This document shows, in pieces, positions 1 to 9,034 of a stretch of DNA of 64,000 nucleotides (positions are counted from its first letter, which is position 1; each line of letters begins with the position of its first letter). The translations under genes and the position numbers were made by a program. The stretch is taken from NCBI RefSeq assembly GCF_016741875.1, contig NZ_JAERRF010000009.1, positions 1 to 64,000 of the forward strand, read 5' to 3'. The notes below the pieces were generated by a model. It was given only the letters and a program-made list of their open reading frames with translations. It was not told the DNA's origin and did not search any database. This stretch comes from Streptomyces coffeae (GTDB lineage: Bacteria > Actinomycetota > Actinomycetes > Streptomycetales > Streptomycetaceae).

Positions 1-224
1 GCGCGATGCGGGGTTCCCCGACGCCTGAGGTCTGCCTCGGAGTTGACCGTGTCTACGCCTCGATCCACTGAGGTAGTTCGAGAGTGATCTTCTGATCGCT
101 TTCTGCGTTCGCTTGGGGGTGGATGGGTGTGGGTAGGCGATATCTGCTGGTCTGCCCAGCTTTTCCACGGGTTCGGTTCCGGTTTGGCCCTGGTGGGCGG
201 GTGGTCAGGGGCTGTTCGTGTCAG

Positions 225-1420
225 CCGGGTGGGCCGTGGACGGTGTCGAAGAGGCGTGTCCAGGTGTGCTGCCAGGGCCAGTTGTGGGGCAGGTGCAGGG
301 TGATGCGTCGTGCGGGCGATGCGTGCTGGGACCTGGATCAGGTGGGTCCGGAGGGTGGCAGTGGTGGCCTTGGCGTGGAACGCGGAGGCCTGGGAACCAG
401 CGGCCCTCAGCAGGTGGTAGGTCATCGCCCACAGGGTGAGCCAGGCCGCGTTGGCGTGGAAGTGTCCGGAGGGCAGATGGGCCAGTGCCCCGGCCTTGCT
501 GTCCGCGATGACCTGCTCGACCACGGTGGCGGCCTGGCCAGGTTGCGGACCCGGCGCACGATCAGCCGGGCGGTGACCCGATCTGCTTTCCTCCGGCTGG
601 CGAACGCGGTGTATTCGATATCTCGGCGACCTCCGTGTCGAAGATGAGTTCACCGGTGTCGGGGTCGGGGACCGCGGTCGCGTAACTGATCTGCAGCCAG
701 GCGTCGTGGGGGATGTTGAGGACGGCCCGCTTGATGGAGGGGTTCATCCCGGTGGTGACCGAGAAGTGGGCGCCGGCCCGGCGGCAAGCGGCGATGACCC
801 CGGCGTTGTAGAACTGCGAGTCGGCCCGCAGGATGCGGGTCCCGGTGCAGTTGGCCTCTCGGGCGGTGGCCAGGGCCTCGCTCACGAACTTCGGGGCGCC
901 CCGGGAGGCTGCCGCCTTGCCGCGTCGCAGCCTCGCTCCCGCGATCACCGGCCTTGACTGGGGGGTGCAGACCGTGGCGAGGAGCGGGTGCAGGGTGCGC
1001 ACGCCCTTGAACCGGCCGTACTCGCCGCCCTGTTTCGCCCGGTCATAGACCCGCTTGTGAGTGGAGTCGACGTCGACGAACGCCACCTCACCCGCGCCGG
1101 GCAGCAACGGGGTGTGCGTGGCCAGTTCCGCGAGGAACCTGCGGTGTACTGCGTCGAGTTGAAGAGCATGTTCGTGAGTGAAGGCACGCAAGAAGGTGCC
1201 CAGCGTGGACGGGGCGCGAATACCGCCGAACACCGCCGGCATCGCCCCGTGGCGCAACATCGCCAGGTCGTCGATGCTGTCCGCGCCCGAAGCCATGCCC
1301 GCAACGATGCGGTGACCTTGGCGTCCGCCGCCGCACCCGCCCCGTTCTTCGCCCCGGTCAGTTTCACCTTCTGCGTCACCAGCGGAGACCGCCGCCGGCG
1401 TATGGGGAACTTGCATCTCG
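225..1420 (-). pseudogene. Broken IS1380-type transposase
   Basis: Remnant of a DDE transposase of the IS1380 type. Reading leftward, about 1420-1310 encodes a short N-terminal piece (VTQKVKLTGAKNG). The frame then changes, and 1310-562 encodes most of the catalytic region: LAMLRHGAMPAVFGGIRA, then VDVDSTHKRVYDRAKQGG and LRADSQFYN. Further frame changes between 620 and 510 lead to a C-terminal stretch (VVEQVIADSKAGALAHLPS, then HANAAWLTLWAM) that fades near 230. At least three frame breaks rule out an active protein. The family call rests on the conserved order of these motifs. Exact outer ends are uncertain because I could not define terminal repeats. Confidence 0.8.
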
Positions 1421-1475
1421 GAAGTGCCTTGCAGATTGTGCGTGTTGGAAGCCTCAAGAAATCGGTGGATCAAGG

Positions 1476-1600
1476 CTAAGAGGTTGGCTCACGTGGCAAG
1501 TTTCGCGAGCTTCTTGTAGCAGGTCAGGGCGGCGGCCATGGCCAGGCCTCGGCTCTGCCAGTCGATGCGGACCACGTACGGGATCTTGAGACCACGAGCA
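1476..1600 (-). pseudogene. 3' end of an IS5-family transposase with its terminal repeat
   Basis: On the minus strand, about 1560-1489 encodes LAMAAALTCYKKLAKLAT followed by TGA. This is nearly identical to the C-terminus of the IS5-family transposase at 2241-3069. Just beyond the stop, at 1476-1496, is a terminal-repeat-like sequence (CTAAGAGG..GGCTCACGTGG) that matches the ends of that same element. The rest of this copy is missing. It lies in inverted orientation to the fuller copy on the other side of the DinB gene. Confidence 0.7.
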
Positions 1601-1622
1601 GCCCATGGCAGGCTCATGCCGC

Positions 1623-2207
1623 ATGATCGATGAATTCGCGAAAGACAACCTGCACGGGAGACTGCGGCGGGACCGCAAGGCGCTGCTCTGGAAACTCGAC
1701 GGCTTGTCCGAATACGACGCCCGCCGACCTTTGACAGCGACCGGGACCAACCTCCTCGGCCTGGTCAAACACGTGGCCACCGTCGAGGCCAGGTATTTCG
1801 GCGAGGTCTTCGACCGCCCTTCCCCGGAACCGCTGCCCCGGTGGCAGGACTCCAACGGCAGCGACCTGTGGGCGACCGAGGACGAGACCCGCGATCAGAT
1901 CATCGGGTTCTACCGGCGCACGTGGGAACACTCGGACGCGACGATCAACGAGCTTCTCCTCGACGCCCCCGGCCACGTGCCGTGGTGGCCGGAGCCTTAT
2001 GCCGACACGAACCTGTTCGCCATCATGGTCCATGTCCTCGGCGAGTCCATCCGGCATGCCGGGCACGCCGATATCCTGCGCGAGGGCCTCGACGGCCGGA
2101 CCGGGCTGCGCGCCGAACACGAGAAGCAGATCGACGAGGAAGCCCGTGCAGCCTACTGCGCGAAGATCGAGCAGGCTGCCAGGTCGGCCGCACCAATCAA
2201 GGCTTAA
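1623..2207 (+). CDS. DinB/DUF664 family protein
   Basis: Predicted DinB-superfamily four-helix protein of 194 residues. These often act as mycothiol- or bacillithiol-dependent enzymes or metal-binding proteins. His50 (LVKHVATVEARYF) and the pair His145/His148 (IRHAGHAD) are the likely metal triad. I chose the ATG at 1623 (MIDEFAKDN) because family members begin here; an upstream ATG at 1605 adds only MAGSCR. The stop codon TAA lies inside the left terminal repeat of the downstream IS5 element, so the last few residues may have been altered by the insertion. The gene stands alone between two inverted IS5-type ends, and no operon partner is visible. The substrate is unknown. Confidence 0.8.
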   Translation: MIDEFAKDNLHGRLRRDRKALLWKLDGLSEYDARRPLTATGTNLLGLVKHVATVEARYFGEVFDRPSPEPLPRWQDSNGSDLWATEDETRDQIIGFYRRTWEHSDATINELLLDAPGHVPWWPEPYADTNLFAIMVHVLGESIRHAGHADILREGLDGRTGLRAEHEKQIDEEARAAYCAKIEQAARSAAPIKA

Positions 2208-3082
2208 AGGTTGTCTCACGTGACTTGATGTTCGTGCGGCATGATGCCGGTCGTGGGTGCTGATCTATCGAAGCGTCTGGTTCCTGATGAACTCTGGGAG
2301 CTGGCCGCCCCGTTGCTGCCGTCGTTCGCTGCTCGTCCGCAAGGTGGTGGGACCGCTCCGTGCGACGAGCGGGGCGTGTTCACGGCAGTGGTGTACGCGC
2401 TGACCAGCGACTGTGCCTGACGGCATCTGCCGCCGACGTTCGGCACGTCGCCCGCCACCGCGCATCGCCGCTTCACGGTATGGACCGAGGCCGGCCTGTG
2501 GCGTCGGCAGCACCGGGCGGTGCTGGACGAACTCGGGGCCCGGGGCGAGGTGGACTGGACCTCGGCGATCGTCGACGCGGCCTCCGTTCGCGCCAAAAGG
2601 GGGGATCGCTGACCGGGCCGAACCCGGTCAGCGCGGCAAGAAGGGCAGCAAGCTGCACGTGCTGTCCGATGCCCAGGGCATCCCGCTCGCCGTCGCCGTG
2701 TCCGGCGCGAACATGCACGACAGCCTCGCCCTCAAGCCGTTCATCCGCGGCATACCCGCCGTCCGGTCCCGCCGGGGACCACGGCGGCGCCGACCCGTCA
2801 AACTCCGCGCGGACAAGGCGAACTTCTCCGCCGAACACCTGGCCTGGCTGCGCGAGCGCGGGCTCGTCGCGCGCATCGCGCGGCCCGGCATCGAGTCCGG
2901 CGAACGCCTCGGTCGGCACCGCTGGAAGATCGAACGGTCGATCGCCTGGCTCTTCGGCTACCGCCGCCTCACCGTCCGATACGAACGAAAGGGCTCGCAC
3001 TTCCTCGCCTTCCTCGGCCTGGCCGCCGCCCTGACCTGCTACAAGAAGCTCGCGAAACTTGCCACGTGAGACACCCTCTAAG
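2203..3082 (+). mobile_element. IS5-family insertion sequence (inactive copy)
   Basis: An 880-bp element with imperfect terminal inverted repeats. The left end at 2203-2223 reads CTTAAAGGTTGTCTCACGTG. The right end at 3063-3082 read on the minus strand gives CTTAGAGGGTGTCTCACGTG. It contains one transposase gene that is broken by a nonsense codon and frameshifts. A related fragment in the opposite orientation lies at 1476-1600. I could not identify a clear target-site duplication. Confidence 0.75.
2241..3069 (+). pseudogene. IS5-family transposase, nonsense and frameshift mutations
   Basis: The N-terminal frame starts MMPVVGADLSKRLVPDELWE (ATG 2241) and meets an in-frame TGA at 2418-2420 where relatives have Trp (SDCA-stop-RHLPPTFG). 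The frame continues through FTVWTEAGLWRRQHRAVL and DWTSAIVDAASVRAK, where one A appears to be missing from the run near 2597. A second shift near 2630 restores the frame of KKGSKLHVLSDAQGIPLAV. That frame continues to WKIERSIAWLFGYRRLTVRY and the C-terminal LTCYKKLAKLAT. The DDE-domain pattern and the terminal repeats support the IS5 assignment. It cannot encode a full transposase without suppression. Confidence 0.8.
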
Positions 3083-3126
3083 AGTCTTACGGCGCCCGTG
3101 CCGCCGTCGAGTTCGGAGTTCCGGCA

Positions 3127-3744
3127 GTGCTTTTGGACGTCACCCGCAGCGAACTCGCCGACATCTTCGGCGAGGACCGGCTCGCGACCCTGCCCGCCAC
3201 CGCCTTCCCGCCCTCCACCGCGGACACCGAGGGCGCCCGCCTCCTGCAGACCGTCGGCGTCCCCACCGGGACGCTCCTGCTGCGTCAGCCCGACGAGGAC
3301 GACGGCCTGCTGCCTCTCGTCCAGGACGTCGTCTACATCGAGGACTTCGAGGACGCCGCGGAGGACGCGGGCGAATGGCCCGTCATCGGCTGGCTGCTCA
3401 ACGCCCACCTCGCCCTCGACCCCGGTTCCGGCAAGGTGCACGCCTTCGACGCCGACGAGGAGACCGTGCAGGAACTCCACGCGGACGTCTCCTCCCTCGT
3501 CCAGGTCACCCTCCAGTTCCAGCGCCTGCTCGAGGAGTTCACCTTCAGCGGCGACGACGGCGACGAGGAAGCCGACTTCGAGCGCCTGGAGCGCGAGGTC
3601 GAGCGTATCCATCAGGAGACGAGCAGCATCGACCCGCTCCCCTTCCAGGACGACGAGACCGTCTGGTCGGTGGTCGGCGAGGAGATCGCCGCGGGCCAGC
3701 GCTTCAAGGGCATCAGCCCGGGAGCCCGCTCGCTCTACGGGTGA
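3127..3744 (+). CDS. SUKH-4 family immunity-like protein
   Basis: A 205-residue acidic protein resembling the SUKH-4 group of Streptomyces. This superfamily mostly contains immunity proteins for polymorphic toxins. The visible pattern is LADIFGEDRLATLPA, then LLQTVGVPTGTLLL, then a C-terminal WPVIGWLLNAHLALDPGSGK and VHAFDADEETVQELHAD segment typical of the fold. No signal peptide or membrane segment is present. The start is GTG at 3127, but the open frame continues upstream (GARAAVEFGVPAV) to the IS5 end, so the N-terminus could have been replaced or shortened by the insertion. No cognate toxin lies next to it. IS5 debris flanks both sides. Confidence 0.7.
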   Translation: MLLDVTRSELADIFGEDRLATLPATAFPPSTADTEGARLLQTVGVPTGTLLLRQPDEDDGLLPLVQDVVYIEDFEDAAEDAGEWPVIGWLLNAHLALDPGSGKVHAFDADEETVQELHADVSSLVQVTLQFQRLLEEFTFSGDDGDEEADFERLEREVERIHQETSSIDPLPFQDDETVWSVVGEEIAAGQRFKGISPGARSLYG

Positions 3745-4140
3745 TCGCCGGCCGATGTCGGCCACGAACCGCGCGGTCTGCTCGGTGCGCATGCCGCCTT
3801 CCTCCGGACCGGACCGTTCCCGTCGGCGATCAGATGGATCTTCGATCCCAACGTGCCCGCGGTCGGTCGGATTCGGTCCAACGGCCCCCTTTTTTTGTGG
3901 CCCGGAGGCTGACAGAGTCGATCGCGCACCGCGACCAGTCCAGGTCGCCGCACACCCCGAGCTCGTCGAGGACGACACGGTGGAGTCGGCCCCATACGCG
4001 AGCCCGGCTCCGCCGGGCGAAGCGTCGGTAGACCGTCTGCCAGCACAGCCCGAACGCCGGTAGGAGCTGCCGCCAGGTGCAGCCCGAGGTGGCCACGAAG
4101 ATGATCGCGGCCAGGGCCTCGCGATCATCGGCCCTACGCC
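3745..4140 (-). pseudogene. IS5-family transposase fragment
   Basis: The minus strand encodes a partial transposase: IIFVATSGCTWRQLLPA, FGLCWQTVYRRFARRSRARV, LDELGVCGDLDWSRCAIDSV, then a shift to IHLIADGNGP. The segment covers the N-terminal DNA-binding part and the first catalytic Asp region. The C-terminal half is missing and a frameshift lies near 3830. It differs from the 2203-3082 element and more closely resembles the remnant at 32640-33010. Confidence 0.7.
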
Positions 4141-4189
4141 GACCGCCACCTTGCGGACGCTTCGTACCTCAATGGATAGGGTCCTGCGG

Positions 4190-5641
4190 ATGGACATCAC
4201 CGACCTGACGCCTCTGGAACGTCGCATCTGGCAGGCGTTCCCGCGTGGTCTAGCGATCGACGTTCGCCGAGACGGGCGTGAGGACCCCGCGACTATTCAG
4301 GACGCGGAACGGACTGTGCGGGCTGAGGTCATCCGGACCCTCATCCTCGGTGGTTCATCCGCTTCCGGCGAGGCGCCCGCTCTACGCGTCGCCGGGGCGG
4401 CGATCACCGGCGTCCTCGACCTCCAGCATGCAGAGATACGCCATCCGATCCGTTTGACCTCTTGCCACTTCCAGCACAGCTTGGAGCTCGACGGGACGCA
4501 GACCCGCCAGCTCGACTTCAGCGGGTCCCACCTTCCCGCTCTGGCGGCCACATCCCTTCGTGTCGACGGCGCACTCCGGCTCACAAACTGCCGGATAGCA
4601 GGAAGCGTCCGGCTGAGCAACGCCGAGATCTCCGGCGGGGTCTTCCTGGACGGCGCACATCTCGGGTCTGGTGACGGATGGGCGCTCCAACTCGATCATG
4701 CCTCTGTGGGCGCTGATGTATGGGCGCCCGGCCTCGTGGCGCAGGGTGGGATCCGCCTCGGTACGGCGCATGTCGAAGGGGCTGTCGATCTGGAAGATGG
4801 TCAGGTCAAAAACGCGAATGGTGATGCCCTCGATGCCGCGCGGCTCACCGTCGGGACCGTCCTCAACGCTGGTGGCCTCACGGCTGAGGGCCGGGTCAGG
4901 CTTACCGGCGCCAAGGTCGCAGGGTGGATCTCCTTCATCGAAGCGAGGCTCAGCAACCCGGGCGGCGTCGCACTGGGCATCAGCAGCTGCGAAGCCACAC
5001 AGCTGACGCTGCGGGATGCTCGACCAGTCTCCGGCGACGTAAAAATGCACTACGCCAGCTTCAAGGTCATCGAGGCGGAGCCACAGGTCTGGCCGACCAA
5101 GGTACGCCTGGAGGGACTGACGTACGAGACGCTTACTCCGCGTCTTCCCTCCATAGACCGACTCGCATTGCTGCAACGCGATTCAGACGGTTTCGTCCCT
5201 CACAGCTACGAGCAGCTCGCGGCCTCCTACCGTCGCGTCGGTGATGACGCTGACGCCCGCACAGTCCTCCTCGCCAAGCAGCGTCGACGCCGCGCCACTC
5301 TGCCCTGGTACGCCAGGCTATGGGGCTATCTCCAGGATGCGACCGTGGGCTACGGCTTCCGCCCCACGCGTGCCGGCGGCTGGCTCCTGGCCCTGCTCCT
5401 TCTGGGCTCAGTCGCGTTTGGAATGCACCATCCACCCCCAGTCGAGCACGGCAAAGGCCCAGGGTTCAATGCGCCCATCTACACCCTGGACCTGCTGCTG
5501 CCGATCGTTGATTTCGGTCAGCAGAGTGCCTTCGCGCCCGCTGGCCTTTACCAGTGGTTGTCCTACCTACTGATAGCCGTCGGCTGGGTTCTCGCGACGA
5601 CCGTCGCCGCCGGGATCACACGCACCCTCAGCCGCCAATAG
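4190..5641 (+). CDS. Beta-helix protein with two C-terminal membrane helices
   Basis: A 483-residue protein of a type common in Streptomyces, often labelled membrane-associated oxidoreductase, though no redox motif is visible. After a short N-terminal helix (LTPLERRIWQAFPRG), residues about 60-310 form repeated short strands such as GAAITGVLDLQHAEI and GALRLTNCRIAGSVRLSNAEI. This spacing fits a pentapeptide-like right-handed beta-helix. The C-terminus has two membrane segments, GGWLLALLLLGSVAFGM and LSYLLIAVGWVLATTVAAGI, with a loop between them. Start chosen at ATG 4190 (MDITDLTP) because upstream codons run into IS debris. Function unknown; the helix probably lies on the cytoplasmic side. 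Confidence 0.75.
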   Translation: MDITDLTPLERRIWQAFPRGLAIDVRRDGREDPATIQDAERTVRAEVIRTLILGGSSASGEAPALRVAGAAITGVLDLQHAEIRHPIRLTSCHFQHSLELDGTQTRQLDFSGSHLPALAATSLRVDGALRLTNCRIAGSVRLSNAEISGGVFLDGAHLGSGDGWALQLDHASVGADVWAPGLVAQGGIRLGTAHVEGAVDLEDGQVKNANGDALDAARLTVGTVLNAGGLTAEGRVRLTGAKVAGWISFIEARLSNPGGVALGISSCEATQLTLRDARPVSGDVKMHYASFKVIEAEPQVWPTKVRLEGLTYETLTPRLPSIDRLALLQRDSDGFVPHSYEQLAASYRRVGDDADARTVLLAKQRRRRATLPWYARLWGYLQDATVGYGFRPTRAGGWLLALLLLGSVAFGMHHPPPVEHGKGPGFNAPIYTLDLLLPIVDFGQQSAFAPAGLYQWLSYLLIAVGWVLATTVAAGITRTLSRQ

Positions 5642-5946
5642 CGGCCGCTTGCGTTCATGCCCTCTATCAGGAGGTACCCGGGGCCTGGCCTGGTGGCTGG
5701 CCGGTGAAGACCGGCATGCCAGCGATGTGAACGAGCCGGCCGCGCCGGTAACGGCCTCGGTCGCGAACATCCTTCTTGTGTCCGCAGAGGCCGTGTGCGG
5801 GTGACCTCGTGTGGCGATTGAGCAGGCGTGTCACTGCGGATCACTTTCGCGACACAGGCAGCCGGAGGTGTTGCATTCCGAGACCCTCGAGTGACGCGTA
5901 TCGCTCTCCGGGTGCTTCGGGTCGGGCATGCACGATCATGATCGGT
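5642..5946. other. Intergenic stretch, no gene seen
   Basis: About 300 bases between the beta-helix protein and the comB remnant. I see no convincing reading frame, RNA gene or repeat here. Confidence 0.5.
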
Positions 5947-6098
5947 ATGGACGCTCGTTTCCTTGGCATCGCTGAGCTGGTCGAAGCCCGTCCGTGGCGG
6001 TCGTGGTCGACGTCATGCGTGCTTTCACCGTGGCTGCCTGGGCCTTTGCCCAGTACGAGCCGATTATTGAGCCGGTGCAGGCACGGTTCCAGCGGTAA
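5947..6098 (+). pseudogene. Truncated comB-like (2-phosphosulfolactate phosphatase) remnant
   Basis: The frame starts MDARFLGIAELVEARP and, after a one-base shift near 5995, continues VAVVVDVMRAFTVAAWAFAQ. These are the first two conserved blocks of ComB-family 2-phosphosulfolactate phosphatases. It then stops at 6096-6098 after an unrelated tail. The remaining roughly 200 residues are absent. A gene scrap, not a functional enzyme. Confidence 0.65.
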
Positions 6099-6109
6099 AC
6101 TGACGCCCT

Positions 6110-6286
6110 ATGCCGGGAACACGCCCATCCGCCCCGACGTCCTCTCTGCCGCCGGCGACCGCGCCTCACAGCGGGGCCTGGTTCCCGCATGGCTTCCAGC
6201 TTGATCCGCACTCCCACGCCGAGGGCCAGCTGGTGTACGCGGCCGCCGGGGCCCTGGCCACCACCGCCCTGCGGCTGGCTGGCTAA
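6110..6286 (+). pseudogene. N-terminal fragment of an AraC/cupin regulator
   Basis: A 58-residue open frame (MPGTRPSAPTSSLPP...) whose middle, WFPHGFQLDPHSHAEGQLVY, matches the cupin N-terminus of AraC-type regulators (xPHxHxxGQLVYA). It then ends with TTALRLAG and TAA. The rest of the cupin and the helix-turn-helix domain are missing. It follows the comB scrap directly and may be a second deletion remnant. Confidence 0.55.
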
Positions 6287-6454
6287 ACAGCCGCCGCGCT
6301 CACGACCACGGCGCCCTCCCCACTGGGGACGGCACCACAGGTCACGTTCTGACCTTCAATCAAACTGATGTTCCATCACTCCGCCAACCGCGGGGCGCTG
6401 CTGGCTAATCCACCTCAACCGCCTCGAGCTAGCAAACACTATGTTCACAATGAT

Positions 6455-6467
6455 TTGTTGACAACAA
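6455..6467. promoter_or_regulatory. Palindrome upstream of the 6494 gene
   Basis: TTGTTG-A-CAACAA is a perfect inverted repeat with 6-base arms, 27 bases upstream of the ATG at 6494. It also contains a TTGACA-like -35 hexamer. The AT-rich composition stands out from its surroundings. It could be an operator or a promoter element; the binding protein is unknown. Confidence 0.4.
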
Positions 6468-6493
6468 GTGGTGTGCTTGCGCATCCTGGGTGC

Positions 6494-6970
6494 ATGACAT
6501 CAACGCCCGATCAGCCCGCCGACCCCTTCACGCCCACGCATCCGGACCAGGCGCGGGCGCACCGGGTATACGCGTCCCTGCTCCGCATCTCCGAGCGACA
6601 CGCGGCCACCGACGAGCAACGCCGACGGCAGGTTCACCCCTCTGCAATCGGGCCGCACGAAGCCATCAGGCTCGTATCGTTCCTGCTCAGCGGAGCCGCA
6701 CAGCTCGATGACGGCGAGCCAGAGGTGGACCACACCGATATCACCGCTGCCTTGAGCCTCGTGCCGCTGGCTCGCGGTGAGATGGACGAATTGGAAGCCG
6801 GACTTCTCCAGATGGCACGGGGCCGCGGCATGACCTGGCCCGAGATCGCCTTCAGTCTCGGGCTCGGCACTCCTCAAGCCGCCAGACAGCGCTATGAACG
6901 ACTGGTCGCCCGTACCGCCACCGACGCAGAGCAAGGCCCGGAGCAGAACACGGCCGCGTCGCCTCGATGA
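6494..6970 (+). CDS. Putative DNA-binding protein with C-terminal helix-turn-helix
   Basis: A 158-residue cytoplasmic protein. The C-terminal third, LLQMARGRGMTWPEIAFSLG followed by LGTPQAARQRYERL, has the look of a helix-turn-helix used by a family of small Streptomyces DNA-binding proteins. The N-terminal part (ISERHAATDEQRRRQV, then AIRLVSFLLSGAAQLDD) is probably helical. Start at ATG 6494 rather than the in-frame ATG at 6368, because the palindrome and promoter-like sequence at 6455-6467 lie between them. It has no operon partner. The target is unknown. Confidence 0.6.
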   Translation: MTSTPDQPADPFTPTHPDQARAHRVYASLLRISERHAATDEQRRRQVHPSAIGPHEAIRLVSFLLSGAAQLDDGEPEVDHTDITAALSLVPLARGEMDELEAGLLQMARGRGMTWPEIAFSLGLGTPQAARQRYERLVARTATDAEQGPEQNTAASPR

Positions 6971-7099
6971 ACGAGCCGAGAGTGAGCGCGTTGTCCGATC
7001 GGGCCCTGGTGGACCAGATCATCTGACACATCGAGCGAACCATGCCCGCTCAATTGAGACGGGGACCAGATCGCTGGAGACGGGACATCAGGCGAGGCA

Positions 7100-7630
7100 T
7101 CGAACGGGCTGACCGCACGCTGTCCCGTCTCAACAGAGTTTGACCAGACGCACCGAAGTACGATCGCGGCGCGGCGCGCTGAGTTGGCCTCCCCACCTCG
7201 CGCGGCGGCCGCCGCCTCCAGCCGGGGCCAGCCGTCGACCTCCACCGCCCGCCGCTCCCCCGGCTGCCACCCGCAGGCCGACGCCGCGTCGAGCAAGGCC
7301 CGGACGGCGCCCGGTTCGTGCAGGTGCAGGGAGCCACCCCTGACGTACCCCGCATCCCCGGAGCCCATGGGGAGCCCGCCCCGGGACATACCGGCCCGGG
7401 CCCTCGGCGAAGACGACGCGCAGCGGCGGCCGCCGGTGCCGGCTGGCCGGCTGCGGGTACAGCGTGAGGGTCTCGCGGCAGTCCGCGGACGGGCCGCTGT
7501 CCAGCACACGGTGGCTGTGGCGGACGTGGGACGAGCCGCCCACCAGAAGAACTGGCGGAACTCCAGCTCGCCACCACGGCCTCCACGAATACTCCGAGAC
7601 ACCATCTACGCTGCCGCAAACCTGATGCAC
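7100..7630 (-). pseudogene. Frameshifted conserved hypothetical
   Basis: Two minus-strand frames read as one protein: HSHRVLDSGPSADCRETLTL through LRVVFAEGPGRYVPG, then, after a shift near 7395, LPMGSGDAGYVRGGSLHLHE and PGAVRALLDAASACGWQPGE, ending about 7140. The sense only flows across the frame change. I do not recognise a named family. Its right-hand start is also unclear and may have another shift near 7560. Confidence 0.45.
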
Positions 7631-7829
7631 GGCTCAGCAGGTGTGAGCCTCCGTCGAGCACGAACGCCGCACCTCTCAGATCACGGCGCGGCGCTGCATC
7701 AGCAGTTGACGGTGCTGGAAGCCAACCGGGCGCTCCTGCTCCGCATGCGACGCGTCTTGGCGACCGAGCCACTGATGCCGGTCCGGCGAACGCTGGCGTC
7801 AGCTCTGAGAATTCAGGGCCATTGTGGAC

Positions 7830-8061
7830 ACCATGGCAGTTGGGCGAGCCGGCATCCGCGACATCATCGTCTCCAGCAGCCTCGATGGGACGGTGCGGGG
7901 TCTGGGATGCCGCAACGGGCGAGCCTATCGGCGACCCGCTGGCCGAATCTGAACTGGAACGAGCGGTGGCAACGCGTCGGGTTGGCGACCGCGACATCAT
8001 CCACGTCCGTGACCGGACGTCCACTCGGTTCGCAGAACCGCCGCCCGGCACCACGTGCTGA
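7830..8061 (+). pseudogene. WD40-repeat protein remnant
   Basis: One frame gives GIRDIIVSSSLDGTV, and after a one-base shift near 7895 another gives VWDAATGEPIGDPLAESELE followed by VATRRVGDRDIIHVRDR. This is the repeating unit of the large WD40 proteins seen in Streptomyces (DGTVRVWDAATGEPIGDPL). Only about one and a half blades remain, with stops on both sides. Confidence 0.6.
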
Positions 8062-8109
8062 GCCTGCGGCATTCGGACAGCCAGGACGTTGGGTCGGCCG
8101 CACGGCAAG

Positions 8110-8765
8110 GTGCTCACCCAGGTATAGGGGGTCAAGACTCCGCCTCCGGGATCACACCAGCCACGGCAGGACAACCTCACGATGACCGGCGGTTACCGGA
8201 CAAGCCTCAACCTGAAAGATTCCTTAAGTAACCCATAAACCAGTCGCCCCACCAAGAGTTACCGAGAGTTACAGTGCATTGCATGGGTAGCATGCTGATG
8301 GCTGGATCTCATAGGGATCGCGCCGATACCACTGCACTTGCTCTCTCCTTTTCAGGGGCCGTAACCGTATGCGTGACAACGCCTTTGACTGTTCAGAACA
8401 GCGACCCCATCAACCACTGAATGGAATTCAACCCGAACAGGCCGGTCGACGGCTTCTCCCGTTTGCCAACCTGCCGCTGACCAAGTACGCCGAAGGCAGC
8501 ACCAGAACGAACGGGCGGTGACGAGGTGTTCATACGAATTCAACTTGGCCAATCAGGACATCGACGAATGCATCCACGGGAATCTGGACCTGTGCGGAAG
8601 CTCCAGGGCGAGCATTCGACCCCGCGTCGGTGCCGTGTCGTACCCGGCGCGCAAGACATCAGGGCGAGTAACCGATCAACACGAGCAACAGCAACTGTCG
8701 CTGACGCGCCATCGTTGCGCGACGCATAATGATCCACGGATCTGACTACCGCAGGCGCGGCGTCC
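8110..8765. other. Roughly 650-bp stretch without a supported gene
   Basis: Only short frames with atypical composition are present. The one notable feature is a pair of direct repeats at 8255-8272, listed separately. The left part has lower GC than its surroundings. Confidence 0.45.
8255..8272. repeat. Direct repeat AGAGTTAC with 10-bp period
   Basis: AGAGTTAC occurs at 8255-8262 and again at 8265-8272, exactly 10 bp apart, so both copies face the same side of the helix. Tandem repeats of this spacing are typical of response-regulator sites. No intact gene starts nearby to confirm a role. Confidence 0.4.
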
Positions 8766-8769
8766 GACC

Positions 8770-9034
8770 GTCGGAAAGGCGCGACGAAACGCCGAGATTC
8801 TCTGCCAGGGCAGCAGAACCGGACCGCAAGCTGAACGCCGTGGTCGTCGCGGAGGCTCTGGCCGGCCTGCCCGCCACGCACCGCGAGGCCATCGTTGAGT
8901 CCTACGTGGCTGGACGCACCACCCGGCAGGCCGCGGCGGTACTCGGCCTCCCCCATGAAACGGTGAACTCGCGGGTGTACCACGGGCTGTGGGAACTCAA
9001 GCGAATACTGCAGGAGCAGGGATGGCCCCGGTGA
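8770..9034 (+). pseudogene. ECF sigma factor, C-terminal (region 4) fragment
   Basis: The last 67 residues read LNAVVVAEALAGLPATHREA, ESYVAGRTTRQAAAVLGLPH, and ETVNSRVYHGLWELKRILQE. This is a clear sigma region 4 with helix-turn-helix. No region 2 is present upstream: the open frame begins at 8729 with unrelated sequence. The gene has therefore lost its N-terminal two thirds, or its frame is broken upstream. A peptidoglycan-binding protein gene follows about 430 bases later. Confidence 0.7.

Noticed and set aside
2473..4227. A 584-residue minus-strand frame across the IS5 and SUKH-4 region
   Set aside because: It crosses several unrelated genes and IS fragments without domain sense, so it is chance openness in GC-rich DNA.
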